A stretch of 64,000 nt of DNA from the NCBI RefSeq assembly GCF_001908725.1, contig NZ_CP018725.1:806001-870000 (forward strand). Direction: 5' to 3'. Both the position numbers and the translations under genes were made by a program. The stretch's first letter is position 1; each line of letters starts with the position of its first letter. The notes below the pieces were generated by a model. The model saw nothing but the letters and a program-made list of their open reading frames with translations, ran no database searches and was not told the DNA's origin. This stretch comes from Xanthomonas vesicatoria ATCC 35937. Lineage in GTDB: Bacteria > Pseudomonadota > Gammaproteobacteria > Xanthomonadales > Xanthomonadaceae. Positions 1 to 6,725 of the stretch are shown here, one piece after another.

Positions 1-126
1 TTCTATTGCCTCGCGACCAAGAGCTGTTTCTCTCTTTGACTTTATGGCATCTACAATTGCGGGACTGAGCGTGCCGAGCAACCAGCCGAGAAGCAACATT
101 AGCACAGAATTTAGTTGGTCTTCCAT
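1..126 (-). CDS. Cassette protein with one N-terminal membrane segment, cut by window edge
   Basis: This open frame starts with ATG at 126, preceded by a strong ribosome site (AGGAGA, about five bases upstream), and runs off the left end with 42 codons visible. Residues 8-24 (LMLLLGWLLG and following) form a likely membrane anchor, followed by a charged stretch (KSKRET). It is the thirteenth cassette counted from attI. Its start lies 15 bases from the neighbouring attC. No function can be assigned from the visible part. Confidence 0.7.
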   Translation of the reverse strand, partial: MEDQLNSVLMLLLGWLLGTLSPAIVDAIKSKRETALGREAIE

Positions 127-140
127 GATATCTCCTAGCG

Positions 141-200
141 GCCTAACACCTGAATTAAGCTGAGCCGCGAAGCGGCTTCGGCTTGAATGAACTGTTAGCT
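141..200 (-). repeat. attC site 12
   Basis: On the minus strand the outer cores read AGCTAAC and GTTAGGC. Between them is the hairpin typical of this array, GAAGCCGCTTCGCGGCTCAG. It terminates the cassette carrying the gene at 195-629. The TAA of the first core supplies that gene's stop codon. Confidence 0.9.
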
Positions 201-629
201 GCGTGCCGGATTGACGGCAAACAGCAATTGAGAAACCTCGCTGTGAAGGAATTCTTTGTCCTTGATGCCAAGTGACTTTCGAATTTCCATGCAAAAGCGG
301 GTGAAAGCCAGAATCTCTTGCTCTGTCTCAAGCGTGGCGCCAGTTGCCCAAAACGTGGCTAGACGCCTCACGACATGCTCCTCACCGAAGATGCAGATGC
401 GGGCCTTTGCATGAGTTAACCGAGCTAGCTGCTCAATCTCTCGCTGCTTATTTCCCACACGCTGAGCAGCAACAAGTTCCGAGACGGCCTCAAGAAAGTC
501 AATGTACGCAGCATTCCGTGACTCAAGGAGGTGCTTCTCCTGATGTGACTGGCGTGCGAAGTGATTCTGCAGGAGCGCGCCAACCACTACGCCGAAGATG
601 GAAAGCAGTGCCGTTATTGCGGTCGCCAA
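195..629 (-). CDS. Hypothetical cassette protein with N-terminal membrane anchor
   Basis: Unrecognised protein of about 144 residues. I prefer a TTG start at 629 because AAGGAG lies six bases upstream. A GTG at 683 would add 18 residues encoded mostly by attC-derived sequence. The mature frame opens with a hydrophobic segment (ATAITALLSIFGVVVGALL) followed by a long, probably helical charged region rich in E, R, H and Q, so a membrane-anchored cytoplasmic protein is likely. The stop codon TAA lies inside the attC core, a common feature of compact cassettes. No catalytic motif is visible. Confidence 0.7.
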   Translation of the reverse strand: MATAITALLSIFGVVVGALLQNHFARQSHQEKHLLESRNAAYIDFLEAVSELVAAQRVGNKQREIEQLARLTHAKARICIFGEEHVVRRLATFWATGATLETEQEILAFTRFCMEIRKSLGIKDKEFLHSEVSQLLFAVNPARS

Positions 630-645
630 ATTCTTCTCCTTAGCT

Positions 646-753
646 GCTAAAGCCTCAGTTAAGCCGGCTCGCTGCGCGGCCACGGCTGAGTGACAATCTT
701 ACGGCGCTCTGCCAAGGCTGCGAAGCGGGCTCGGCTTGAATAAATTGTTAGAT
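646..753 (-). repeat. attC site 11, degenerate and expanded
   Basis: The right half (716-753, GCGAAGCGGG then GGCTTGAATAAATTGTTAGAT) is a normal attC arm with core ATCTAAC. The left half is recognisable only at 651-672 (CCTCAGTTAAGCCGGCTCGC), displaced by about 45 extra bases. Its outer core reads CTTTAGC instead of GTTRRRY. Recombination at this site is probably lost, which would fuse the flanking cassettes into one unit. Confidence 0.6.
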
Positions 754-1536
754 TTGCTGCCAAGGATCAAGGAGCTCGCTGTGCGTGAGTGAGATTTCAA
801 GGTCTGATGCTCTCGAGGCGCCGATGGGCAGTCTTTGAGGCATATACATTGCGACAAAGCACTTCGGGAAGTTCGTTACAGGTGGAGCGAGCTTGTGAAA
901 GTTGTAGATGTCGAAGCAAGCGATGCAGAAATCCCCACCATTGTCGAAGCGTTCCCAAGTGCACGCGTATTTGAATTTGTCATTGTAGGCGCGCACAACG
1001 TCAGCCGACTTTGAGAGTAGAGTTTTTCGAATGATCCCAGAGAACGTAAACGTCTGCTCAAGCGGAAGAATGGGAGTTTTTCTCTCCAGCTCGGCTTCCG
1101 GCAGTGGAATGTGGAATTTGCTCTGGGTGCTGACAGGAAGAAACTCTTTGTATAGAAGAGCATGCATTCCGCGAACAATGCGAGCAGCCATTGGTGCAAG
1201 AGGAAGATTTGATACAGATGCCGCTTGGCTGTTCCCGAAGCTGACAAACTCGGTTTCAAAGCGCGAGGTAAAAGCTTGGTCTTGGCTTTTCTTTCTTGTG
1301 TGAAGCGCGTCTGTGATTATCCCGACAAGTTCGTCAGCCTCCTTCCAACTGTTGTTACAGCTTTCGTGCGTAGGAAGAATGATGGGGTAATTCTCGCGGT
1401 CGCTGGGGGCGAAGAAGCCTTTCGGCGGGCAATGATCTCGATTGAATGAGCTTGAGTCGTCTAACAGTTGTCCGCACAAATAGCAGAAATCTGGGGTTCC
1501 ATGGCTCCTGAGCTGCTTTTGCGATGAAATTTCCAA
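748..1536 (-). CDS. HNH-type endonuclease-like cassette protein
   Basis: A 262-residue protein with a zinc-type HNH arrangement near its N terminus: C18-x2-C21, then D34-H35, then H57-x2-C60-N61. This pattern (CxxC, DH, HxxCN) is typical of HNH nucleases with a structural zinc. The remaining ~200 residues have no family I recognise and could be a target-recognition domain. The start is TTG at 1536, close to the attC core and without a clear ribosome site, so a slightly different start is possible. The TAA stop lies within the attC at 747-753. Inference: DNA-cleaving cassette product, possibly defence-related. Confidence 0.72.
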   Translation of the reverse strand: MEISSQKQLRSHGTPDFCYLCGQLLDDSSSFNRDHCPPKGFFAPSDRENYPIILPTHESCNNSWKEADELVGIITDALHTRKKSQDQAFTSRFETEFVSFGNSQAASVSNLPLAPMAARIVRGMHALLYKEFLPVSTQSKFHIPLPEAELERKTPILPLEQTFTFSGIIRKTLLSKSADVVRAYNDKFKYACTWERFDNGGDFCIACFDIYNFHKLAPPVTNFPKCFVAMYMPQRLPIGASRASDLEISLTHSELLDPWQQI

Positions 1537-1540
1537 GCAA

Positions 1541-1608
1541 ACCTAACGCCAGGGCTAAGCCGCGGACCTGCCGGAGGCGGGGCTATCGGCTTGAGCCCTT
1601 TGTTGGGC
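1541..1608 (-). repeat. attC site 10
   Basis: Cores GCCCAAC and GTTAGGT on the minus strand frame an arm pair (GCCGATAGCCCCGCC against GGCGGGCTTAGCC-like sequence) that departs from the array consensus. At 68 bp it is slightly longer than its neighbours. The gene at 1555-2136 reads into it before stopping. Confidence 0.8.
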
Positions 1609-2136
1609 ATCAGCTACATACGCCTGCATTTCGTTCAGCTGATCCATGAACTGAATGAAGTGCTCCTCCGATATGGTGAGCAGAGAGCCTACCGATAGTT
1701 GCCAAGGCAGAACTTTCAGTGGCTTAACTCCAACAACTGATTTGTTGTGCACAATCCAGTTACGAACATGCCGGATATCTCCCATGAGATCGGCTCTAAT
1801 AGCCGAAGCATCTACTCCCATTTCTTTTGCTAAGCGATGTCTATAAAGCTCATCCCACTCTGAGTAGAGCGATACAATGAGCGACTTGGCGAGTGTGTCT
1901 GTGAATAGTCCACCCTTGCTTGAGAAATCAACCAAATCCTTCATCTTGATTCGGGCTTGGTGCTTTCCTTGCTCAGGGGCGGTGTTGCCTACATACATGG
2001 CTTGATTGGCCGCACCCGTCAGGTGTGGCCGCAGGCGTTCTGCTGTGCTGCTCAGCCCATCCGCAGCGAACACGAAGCACATGTACAGCTCATGGCCTCG
2101 CGCTTGAAATTCTGCAAGTACTTGACTCGTCTTCAT
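1555..2136 (-). CDS. HEPN-like cassette protein (R-x4-H motif)
   Basis: A protein of 193 residues when started at ATG 2136. A TTG at 2145 lies within the attC core and is unlikely. The middle holds VRNWIVHNKSV, matching the R-N-x3-H signature of HEPN domains, many of which are RNases in toxin-antitoxin or abortive-infection systems. The upstream segment (SLYSEWDELYRHRLAK) is helical and compatible with an all-alpha fold. The frame runs into attC site 10, so the last ~18 residues are attC-derived. Family placement is by motif only. No antitoxin partner is evident in the same cassette. Confidence 0.65.
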   Translation of the reverse strand: MKTSQVLAEFQARGHELYMCFVFAADGLSSTAERLRPHLTGAANQAMYVGNTAPEQGKHQARIKMKDLVDFSSKGGLFTDTLAKSLIVSLYSEWDELYRHRLAKEMGVDASAIRADLMGDIRHVRNWIVHNKSVVGVKPLKVLPWQLSVGSLLTISEEHFIQFMDQLNEMQAYVADAQQRAQADSPASGRSAA

Positions 2137-2139
2137 GAC

Positions 2140-2199
2140 GCCCAACGCCTGAATTAAGCCGAGTTGCGAAGCAACTTCGGCTTGAATGAGTTGTTAGGC
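2140..2199 (-). repeat. attC site 9
   Basis: Consensus-type attC with minus-strand cores GCCTAAC and GTTGGGC around the palindrome GAAGTTGCTTCGCAACTC. It ends repeated cassette copy A. Confidence 0.9.
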
Positions 2200-2479
2200 A
2201 GTGAGTGGCCGCAAAGGTTGGATGGTGCAACCATGCTCCCCAGCACTGCCGCCTGGGTCGAGTGTGCCACAGGTTGTGGGATGGAGCTTGCCCAGCGATG
2301 CAGTAGCGTGTGATGCCACCGAAGCCAAGTGCAACAGGCGCAGCGCGAGAACGACGTGGCAGGGCGAAGTGCCGAACTTACCGCAGCTCACAACGGTGAT
2401 GACTGCCGTCTGGAGCCGACTGCATGCACGCCTGCGGGCTCACCGAAGCGGCCGCCACCAACGCATTTGCTCCACCACG
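2200..2479. repeat. Repeated cassette, copy A (no clear sense gene)
   Basis: The 280 bases are about 80% or more identical to 4653-4932 and 4993-5271. The minus strand has a 65-codon frame (2194-2391) and the plus strand a frame of 94 codons (2201-2485). The plus-strand frame starts GTG just inside one attC and stops at the TAA of the other. It has the same length in copy B, but most differences between copies change the amino acid, so neither frame is convincingly coding. The cassette may carry an RNA or a promoter, or be a gene in reversed orientation. Confidence 0.75.
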
Positions 2480-2551
2480 GCCTAACGTTTGACATGAGAG
2501 ACGCTTGGAGGCCGTAGGCCGGAAAGCGTCCTCTCAATGAAAGGGTTAGGC
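2480..2551 (-). repeat. attC site 8, divergent type
   Basis: Cores GCCTAAC and GTTAGGC are intact, but the arms are unlike every other site in the array: GAGAGGACGCTTTCCGG pairs with CCTCCAAGCGTCTCTC-like sequence around GGCCTACGGCC. At 72 bp it is longer than its neighbours. It belongs to the cassette with the gene at 2558-3058 and suggests that cassette came from a different integron lineage. Confidence 0.8.
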
Positions 2552-2557
2552 GGCAGG

Positions 2558-3058
2558 CTAGAAGGTGACATAGATGCCTCGGCCTGAATCGACGGCTTCG
2601 CTTAGGCCCTGTTTGAGCCTCTCTGCTGCCGTGCCGCTTGAGTTCCGCAACGCCCGTAGTGAATCGGCTGCGACTCGCTCGCTTTGAAAGTAGCTGCCCA
2701 TTCTTCCCGGATCAAAACTCTCAAACGCTGAGCCGAGCAACGCAGCCCGTTCAGCCTCTGGCATTTCCCTCGACAGTGCTTCCCACTCTTCCCCGATCCC
2801 GAAGTCGGCTGATGGTTGGTAGTAGCGGGTTAAAGCGAAATCGGCCAGTTCTTGCACATCTCCAGCTTCCAGCATGGAGCGCCAGTCTTCTGTGACTGGC
2901 TCGCCTTCGTATGGGTCTCGCACTGAGTCGATGTGAGCTTCAATGAAATCTTCTAAGGGCCTCGCGTCCTCTAGCTGAAGCGCCTGCTTAAGTTTGGGCG
3001 CCAGCTCACGCTCGAATGCGGCCCAGTCAAAGGAGAAGGCTTTGTGCGAAAAGCTCAT
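2558..3058 (-). CDS. Hypothetical acidic cassette protein
   Basis: An unrecognised soluble protein of 166 residues, starting ATG at 3058 with a GGAAAT-type ribosome site. It is acidic and rich in E, D and A, with paired aromatic motifs (FSFDWAAFERELAP near the start, ALTRYYQPSADFGIGEEWE in the middle). No signal peptide, membrane segment or metal motif is visible. Its attC (2480-2551) is of a divergent type, so the cassette probably has a separate origin from its neighbours. Confidence 0.75.
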   Translation of the reverse strand: MSFSHKAFSFDWAAFERELAPKLKQALQLEDARPLEDFIEAHIDSVRDPYEGEPVTEDWRSMLEAGDVQELADFALTRYYQPSADFGIGEEWEALSREMPEAERAALLGSAFESFDPGRMGSYFQSERVAADSLRALRNSSGTAAERLKQGLSEAVDSGRGIYVTF

Positions 3059-3074
3059 TTCGGGATTTCCTGCC

Positions 3075-3134
3075 GTCTAACGCTTGAGTTAAGCCGGGTT
3101 GCGAAGCAACTTCGGCTTGAATGAGTTGTTAGGT
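3075..3134 (-). repeat. attC site 7
   Basis: Consensus-type attC with minus-strand cores ACCTAAC and GTTAGAC and the GAAGTTGCTTCGCAACCC hairpin. Its TAA ends the gene at 3129-3512. Confidence 0.9.
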
Positions 3135-3512
3135 TGATGGCCCGGCACCACGCTCGACCCGCCACATGGCGCTAGCCGGAAGGCGCTTAAGTGGACACGC
3201 GTTACTGGTTCCGGGCCCACCCGAGCAGTAGTCACACACGTATGTCCCTGGAATGTCCTTGTTTGGCGTCATTACTACCTGTCCACACTGAGCGAACATC
3301 AGAACAATCTCTCCGCCAGGCTTGAACGTGCAAGTGTCCGCGGCGATAGCCACAGAAGTTGTGGCCGTGGAATTATATTTCAGCTCGCATTTCCCAGCAG
3401 CTACTTCCGTCATTACGAGGTCTGGAAGTGTTTCACCGGAACCGGAAGGCTCTGGAGCACACGAGCATGATGTAGTCGCTAGAACTATCAGCAAGAAGAC
3501 TGAAAGCCTCAT
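3129..3512 (-). CDS. Small secreted, probably lipid-anchored cassette protein
   Basis: A protein of 127 residues starting ATG at 3512. The first 15 residues (MRLSVFLLIVLATTS) form a signal peptide followed by C16 and C18. The lipobox TTSC is imperfect, so lipoprotein status is likely but not certain. The rest contains further cysteines (C42, C61, C76, then a CDYC pair), suggesting a disulfide-stabilised periplasmic or surface domain. No family is recognised. The stop is the TAA within attC site 7. Confidence 0.72.
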   Translation of the reverse strand: MRLSVFLLIVLATTSCSCAPEPSGSGETLPDLVMTEVAAGKCELKYNSTATTSVAIAADTCTFKPGGEIVLMFAQCGQVVMTPNKDIPGTYVCDYCSGGPGTSNACPLKRLPASAMWRVERGAGPST

Positions 3513-3527
3513 TGTGTATCTCCATCA

Positions 3528-3587
3528 ACCTGACGCCTGAATTAAGCCGACCCGCGAAGCGGGTTCGGCTTGAATGAGTTGTTGGGC
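3528..3587 (-). repeat. attC site 6, with altered 3' core
   Basis: The hairpin arms are consensus (GAACCCGCTTCGCGGGTCGG) and the 5' core is GCCCAAC. The 3' core reads GTCAGGT instead of GTTRRRY, a change at the conserved second T. It may be poorly recombined. Confidence 0.85.
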
Positions 3588-3615
3588 ATGCGCACGGGAG
3601 CTCCGCCGCTACCAG

Positions 3616-4554
3616 TCATAAGCCAAAGAACATTTTCCGATCTGCAGACTGATGCAGGTCGTGCCGAACGATATGGTAGTTCTTGGCCTCAACTGCTTCA
3701 GACTTGAGCTTGAAGGGAAGTTCATCGATACATATCTCTGCCACAAGTGCGCTGAAGTCCTTTGCGTAACAGTCCTTCAAGACCTTTAAGTTCGTTGAAG
3801 GAAAGCTGTCCTTGAACTCTTTGTTGTACTCAGGATAAAAGTACCTTATTAATGAAGCCTCATAAAGTGTTGTGCGCTCCGCTTCGTTTGTATTGTATAG
3901 CTTGTCCAGCCCAGCTTTCACTCTAGTTCCGTCTTCGTCTTTGTTTTTTGCGAAGGGATTAAACACTGTAAACAACTGATTGTTAGGTTGAACCGAGAGC
4001 AGCAAAACGGTCAGGCGGTACCCGTCGGGTATGCCGAGGAGTGAGATGCGTTGAAGTGTTTCGTGCTTTAAAAGCCGGTCTAGTGCATTCCTTGAACCTT
4101 CCTGTCCATACGCTTGACCAATGTACTTGACGTTGAAGTCGATTTTCCCCGTTTCTCTGCACAGGCGCTGCTGCACCTCGTCTGGGTTAAGCCAGTAGGC
4201 ATTGCCGCCTTGGTCTTCAAGATAGTAGCGATCATCATCTTCCTTCAGCACATACCCGACCGGCACTGGATAAGTCAGCGTGTGCTCGCTTCCGAGCACT
4301 GAGTGGGTCAAATGAATGCCGCCCTCGTCTTGACGCGCATTTTCTAGTGTTATGCGAGGCACGAATCCAATGAGGTAGATATGGCACGACTCAATAACCG
4401 ACATGAGCGGAGCTAAGGCCTCTTTGTCGTAGATGCCTTCAGCCGGGAGAGTGCAGTACCCGAGCGCGTACATCCCCAATGCGTGCTCAACATCGAACAT
4501 GCGCTCTTGCAGATCCTTCTGAAGTTGTGCGCGCTTCTCCTCCTGACTGTTCAT
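3616..4554 (-). CDS. GIY-YIG nuclease-like cassette protein
   Basis: A protein of 312 residues starting ATG at 4554. The segment KYIGQAYGQEGSRNALDRL (143-161) followed by H164, E232 (YEASLIRYFYPEYN) and N244 has the order YIG...R...H...E...N that GIY-YIG nucleases use. The first half (1-130) is unrecognised, with an HLTHSV segment and a beta-rich middle. The gene is A+T-richer than the chromosome, fitting recent acquisition. Family placement is by eye and uncertain. If right, the product would cut DNA or RNA. Confidence 0.6.
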   Translation of the reverse strand: MNSQEEKRAQLQKDLQERMFDVEHALGMYALGYCTLPAEGIYDKEALAPLMSVIESCHIYLIGFVPRITLENARQDEGGIHLTHSVLGSEHTLTYPVPVGYVLKEDDDRYYLEDQGGNAYWLNPDEVQQRLCRETGKIDFNVKYIGQAYGQEGSRNALDRLLKHETLQRISLLGIPDGYRLTVLLLSVQPNNQLFTVFNPFAKNKDEDGTRVKAGLDKLYNTNEAERTTLYEASLIRYFYPEYNKEFKDSFPSTNLKVLKDCYAKDFSALVAEICIDELPFKLKSEAVEAKNYHIVRHDLHQSADRKMFFGL

Positions 4555-4592
4555 TGGATTTTCCTTGGCTCGCGGAAGAGTTTAAGTTGCAT

Positions 4593-4652
4593 GCGTAACG
4601 CTTGAATTAAGCCGAGTTGCGAAGCAACTTCGGCTTGAATGAGTTGTTAGGC
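4593..4652 (-). repeat. attC site 5
   Basis: Consensus arms around GAAGTTGCTTCGCAACTC. Minus-strand cores are GCCTAAC and GTTACGC; the last core departs from GTTRRRY at the fifth base. It ends repeated cassette copy B. Confidence 0.88.
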
Positions 4653-4932
4653 AGTGAGTGGCCGCAAAGGTTGGATGTTGCAACCATGCTCCCCAGCACT
4701 GCCGCCTGGACAGAGTTTGCCACAGGTTGTGGGATGGAGCGTGCCCGTCGATGCAGTGGCGCGTGATGCCACCGAACCCAAGGACGCTGAGCGCAGCGCA
4801 GTAATAACGTGCGAGGGCGAAACACCGAACTTACAGGCACCACCAACAGTGATGAGCGATCCCCGGAGCCGACCGCGTGCACGTCAGCCAACTCACCGAA
4901 GCTGCACCCACCAACGCGTTTGCTCCACCACA
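4653..4932. repeat. Repeated cassette, copy B
   Basis: 280 bases homologous to copies A and C. The plus-strand frame of 94 codons (4654-4938) is kept at the same length as in copy A despite numerous substitutions. The shorter minus-strand frame seen in copy A is not evident here, because the minus frame of this copy passes into attC codons instead. No other feature is visible. Confidence 0.75.
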
Positions 4933-4992
4933 GCCTAACGCCTGAATTAAGCCGAGTTGCGAAGTAACTTCGGCTTGAATGAGTTGTTAGGA
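4933..4992 (-). repeat. attC site 4
   Basis: Minus-strand cores TCCTAAC and GTTAGGC flank the arms GAAGTTACTTCGCAACTC, which hold one mismatch (T opposite C) relative to neighbouring sites. It ends repeated cassette copy C. Confidence 0.9.
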
Positions 4993-5271
4993 AGTGAGTG
5001 GCCGCAAAAGTTGGATGTTGCAACCCTGCTCCCCAGCACTGCCGCCTGGACGGAGTGTGTCACAGGTTGTGGGATGGAGCTTGCCCAGCGATGCAGCGAC
5101 GCGGGATGCCACCGAAGCCAAATGCAACGGGCGCAGCGCGAGAACGACGTGCCAGGGCGAAGCACCGAACTTACCGCAACCAGCGACGGTGATGACGACT
5201 TCCGGAGCCGACCGCGTGCACGCCTGCGAGCTCACCGAAGCGGCAACCACCAATGCGTTTGCTCCACCACT
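4993..5271. repeat. Repeated cassette, copy C
   Basis: 279 bases, one fewer than copies A and B, so the plus-strand frame shifts near 5195 and runs on to 5320 with a different C terminus. It lies directly next to copy B, as if a tandem duplication or two successive insertions had occurred, while copy A sits six cassettes... further from attI with other cassettes between. Confidence 0.75.
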
Positions 5272-5330
5272 GCCTAACGCCAGAATTAAGCCGAGCCGCG
5301 AAGCGGCTCGGCTTGAATGATTTGTTAGCC
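5272..5330 (-). repeat. attC site 3
   Basis: Minus-strand cores GGCTAAC and GTTAGGC with GCCGAGCCGCTTCGCGGCTC arms. The TAA of the first core stops the gene at 5325-5720. Confidence 0.9.
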
Positions 5331-5720
5331 GCTTGCGACGACAATTGGAGCCCGGCCAGGCCAGAAATTGTTGAGGCCTTTCCACCACCGGAGGCTCTCG
5401 GGGCCTAGGTGGATAGCAAATGTCTCCGGATCGGCTCCCGCGTTGCCCCAGACATTTTGAACGGCCTCCAGAATGCCGACAGTAGCGAACTCTTGGACCC
5501 AAGGGGAACCGTTAACATGTAGTTGCTCAATTGCGGCAGCCAAGGCGGGGAACGTCGATGAGTCGCCAGCCCTATGCAGCACAAGCAAGTGATCGGCCAG
5601 CTCTCCAGCAGCGACATACAAGACGTCGTTGCCGTACTCGAGCAAGTGTGCCTCCCAAGCGGAACGAAAGGAAGGGCAGGCCTCAACGATGTGGAGCATG
5701 ACTTGAGATTGCTCGATCAT
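5325..5720 (-). CDS. Hypothetical cassette protein
   Basis: 131 residues from ATG 5720 (MIEQSQVMLHIVEACPSF). A longer frame to 5759 would begin inside attC site 2 and is rejected. The protein is helical, with the segments FPALAAAIEQLHVNGSPWVQEFATVGILEAVQNVW and a C-terminal GPESLRWWKGLNNFW, a layout seen in small bacterial proteins of unknown function. There is no signal peptide or active-site motif. The stop lies in the attC core. It is the third cassette from attI. Confidence 0.72.
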   Translation of the reverse strand: MIEQSQVMLHIVEACPSFRSAWEAHLLEYGNDVLYVAAGELADHLLVLHRAGDSSTFPALAAAIEQLHVNGSPWVQEFATVGILEAVQNVWGNAGADPETFAIHLGPESLRWWKGLNNFWPGRAPIVVASG

Positions 5721-5729
5721 GTTCGATGC

Positions 5730-5789
5730 GGCTAACGCCAGAATTAAGCCGCGCTGCAAAGCAGCGTCGGCTTGAATGAATTGTTAGGC
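5730..5789 (-). repeat. attC site 2
   Basis: Minus-strand cores GCCTAAC and GTTAGCC with arms CGACGCTGCTTTGCAGCGCG. It ends the barstar-like cassette. Confidence 0.9.
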
Positions 5790-5792
5790 CGA

Positions 5793-6119
5793 TCACGCAC
5801 TGAACGCAAGAGAAAGAACAGGGGCAGTGCCGGCCTCGACGCAACGCCAGTTGACTAATGCAGCACACTCAGTGAGTGCAGCAAACAGCTCTGGGCAACG
5901 AGCCTTGAAGTCAGCAGCATTATCTATGACGAGGGTAAGTGTTAGCCCTGGCTGGACATGAATGCTTGTCATGCCCGCATCAGGGTCGTCCAGGTAGGAA
6001 AGACAGTCTATCCAAGCATTCATGTTGCGTCCGTAGAAGGCTGGGAATCCCATGGCTGCCGCAAACACGGAATGGAACGAATCGGCGTCCACTATATTAC
6101 TGGCATCAATGCGCAACAT
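5793..6119 (-). CDS. Barstar-family (barnase inhibitor-like) protein
   Basis: 108 residues starting ATG at 6119. The segment FHSVFAAAMGFPAFYGRN followed by MNAWIDCLSYL is the hallmark of the barstar family (F...LGFP.YYG.N..A..DCL), the intracellular inhibitors of secreted ribonucleases of the barnase type. No matching RNase is encoded in the visible cassettes, so it may be an orphan immunity protein or may act on another nuclease. It is the second cassette from attI, so it should be among the best transcribed if a cassette promoter exists at attI. Confidence 0.85.
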   Translation of the reverse strand: MLRIDASNIVDADSFHSVFAAAMGFPAFYGRNMNAWIDCLSYLDDPDAGMTSIHVQPGLTLTLVIDNAADFKARCPELFAALTECAALVNWRCVEAGTAPVLSLAFSA

Positions 6120-6132
6120 TTTTTCCTGAGCC

Positions 6133-6192
6133 GCCTAACGCCCGAATTAAGCCGACCCGCGAAGCGGGTTCGGCTTGAATGAATTGTTGGAC
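6133..6192 (-). repeat. attC site 1
   Basis: Minus-strand cores GTCCAAC and GTTAGGC around GAACCCGCTTCGCGGGTCGG. The membrane-protein gene at 6147-6545 reads through most of it before its stop. Confidence 0.9.
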
Positions 6193-6545
6193 CGCACCGC
6201 GCCTATCAATGCAAGAGCCGTTACTCCGACAGCTAGCCAGAAGCCACCTTTCACGGCACCCCATAATTGCACGCTGGCGAAATACAAGCCCACACAAAAC
6301 CCGATCGATGCAAAGAAACCTAACCATGCGCGACGACGGAGTAATAGCACTGCAACGGCTCCGACAGCGCAGGTCGCGGCCCAGAGCAGCTTTGCCCAAC
6401 CGGAAATCCCCCACATGGCTAGGAATTCAGGCTTTGCCGGAAAGAACTTGAAGAGCAGATCGAGTGTAACCAGCAGGTGCATGGCAACCACGGCCGCCAG
6501 AAACCGCGCGGCGAATCGACTTGCGAAGGGCGTCTTGGCTTGCAT
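6147..6545 (-). CDS. Four-helix membrane protein of the attI-proximal cassette
   Basis: 132 residues from ATG 6545 with a good ribosome site (AGGAGAG). Four hydrophobic segments are visible: about 12-33 (AARFLAAVVAMHLLVTLDLLF), 50-70, 73-94 and 100-120. The frame has no stop of its own and continues into attC, giving the tail SNNSFKPNPLRGSA, which is attC sequence read as protein and should not be taken as a domain. Function is unknown. As the first cassette it is the most recent insertion by the usual integron logic. Confidence 0.75.
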   Translation of the reverse strand: MQAKTPFASRFAARFLAAVVAMHLLVTLDLLFKFFPAKPEFLAMWGISGWAKLLWAATCAVGAVAVLLLRRRAWLGFFASIGFCVGLYFASVQLWGAVKGGFWLAVGVTALALIGAVRSNNSFKPNPLRGSA

Positions 6546-6554
6546 ATCTCTCCT

Positions 6555-6600
6555 GTGCGGTCTAACTACTATTGGACCGCCGCAATGCGGTGTTGCATGG
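6555..6600 (-). other. attI-like cassette insertion site
   Basis: The minus strand reads GTTAGAC at 6566-6560, a canonical GTTRRRY recombination core, immediately upstream of the first cassette gene. No paired attC arms surround it. Its position between the array and the integrase remnant identifies it as the attI site. The cassette promoter expected to its right was not identified with confidence. Confidence 0.7.
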
Positions 6601-6725
6601 AGTATGTTCGATCGCTGGTACCTTGTGAATGGGGGAAATCCTAGCCGCGATCATGAGGTAGCACGACGGAGAGCGGCCTCGACCATGCAGATGCTTGGAG
6701 TGTTATCCAGCAAGAACGCAGGCGT

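Noticed and set aside
5325..5759. Longer form of the third cassette protein
   Set aside because: The extra N-terminal residues are encoded by attC site 2. ATG 5720 lies just outside it.
141..6192. Regularly spaced ~60-bp repeats resembling a CRISPR array
   Set aside because: Spacers are full genes of variable length and the repeats carry attC cores and imperfect palindromes, so this is an integron.
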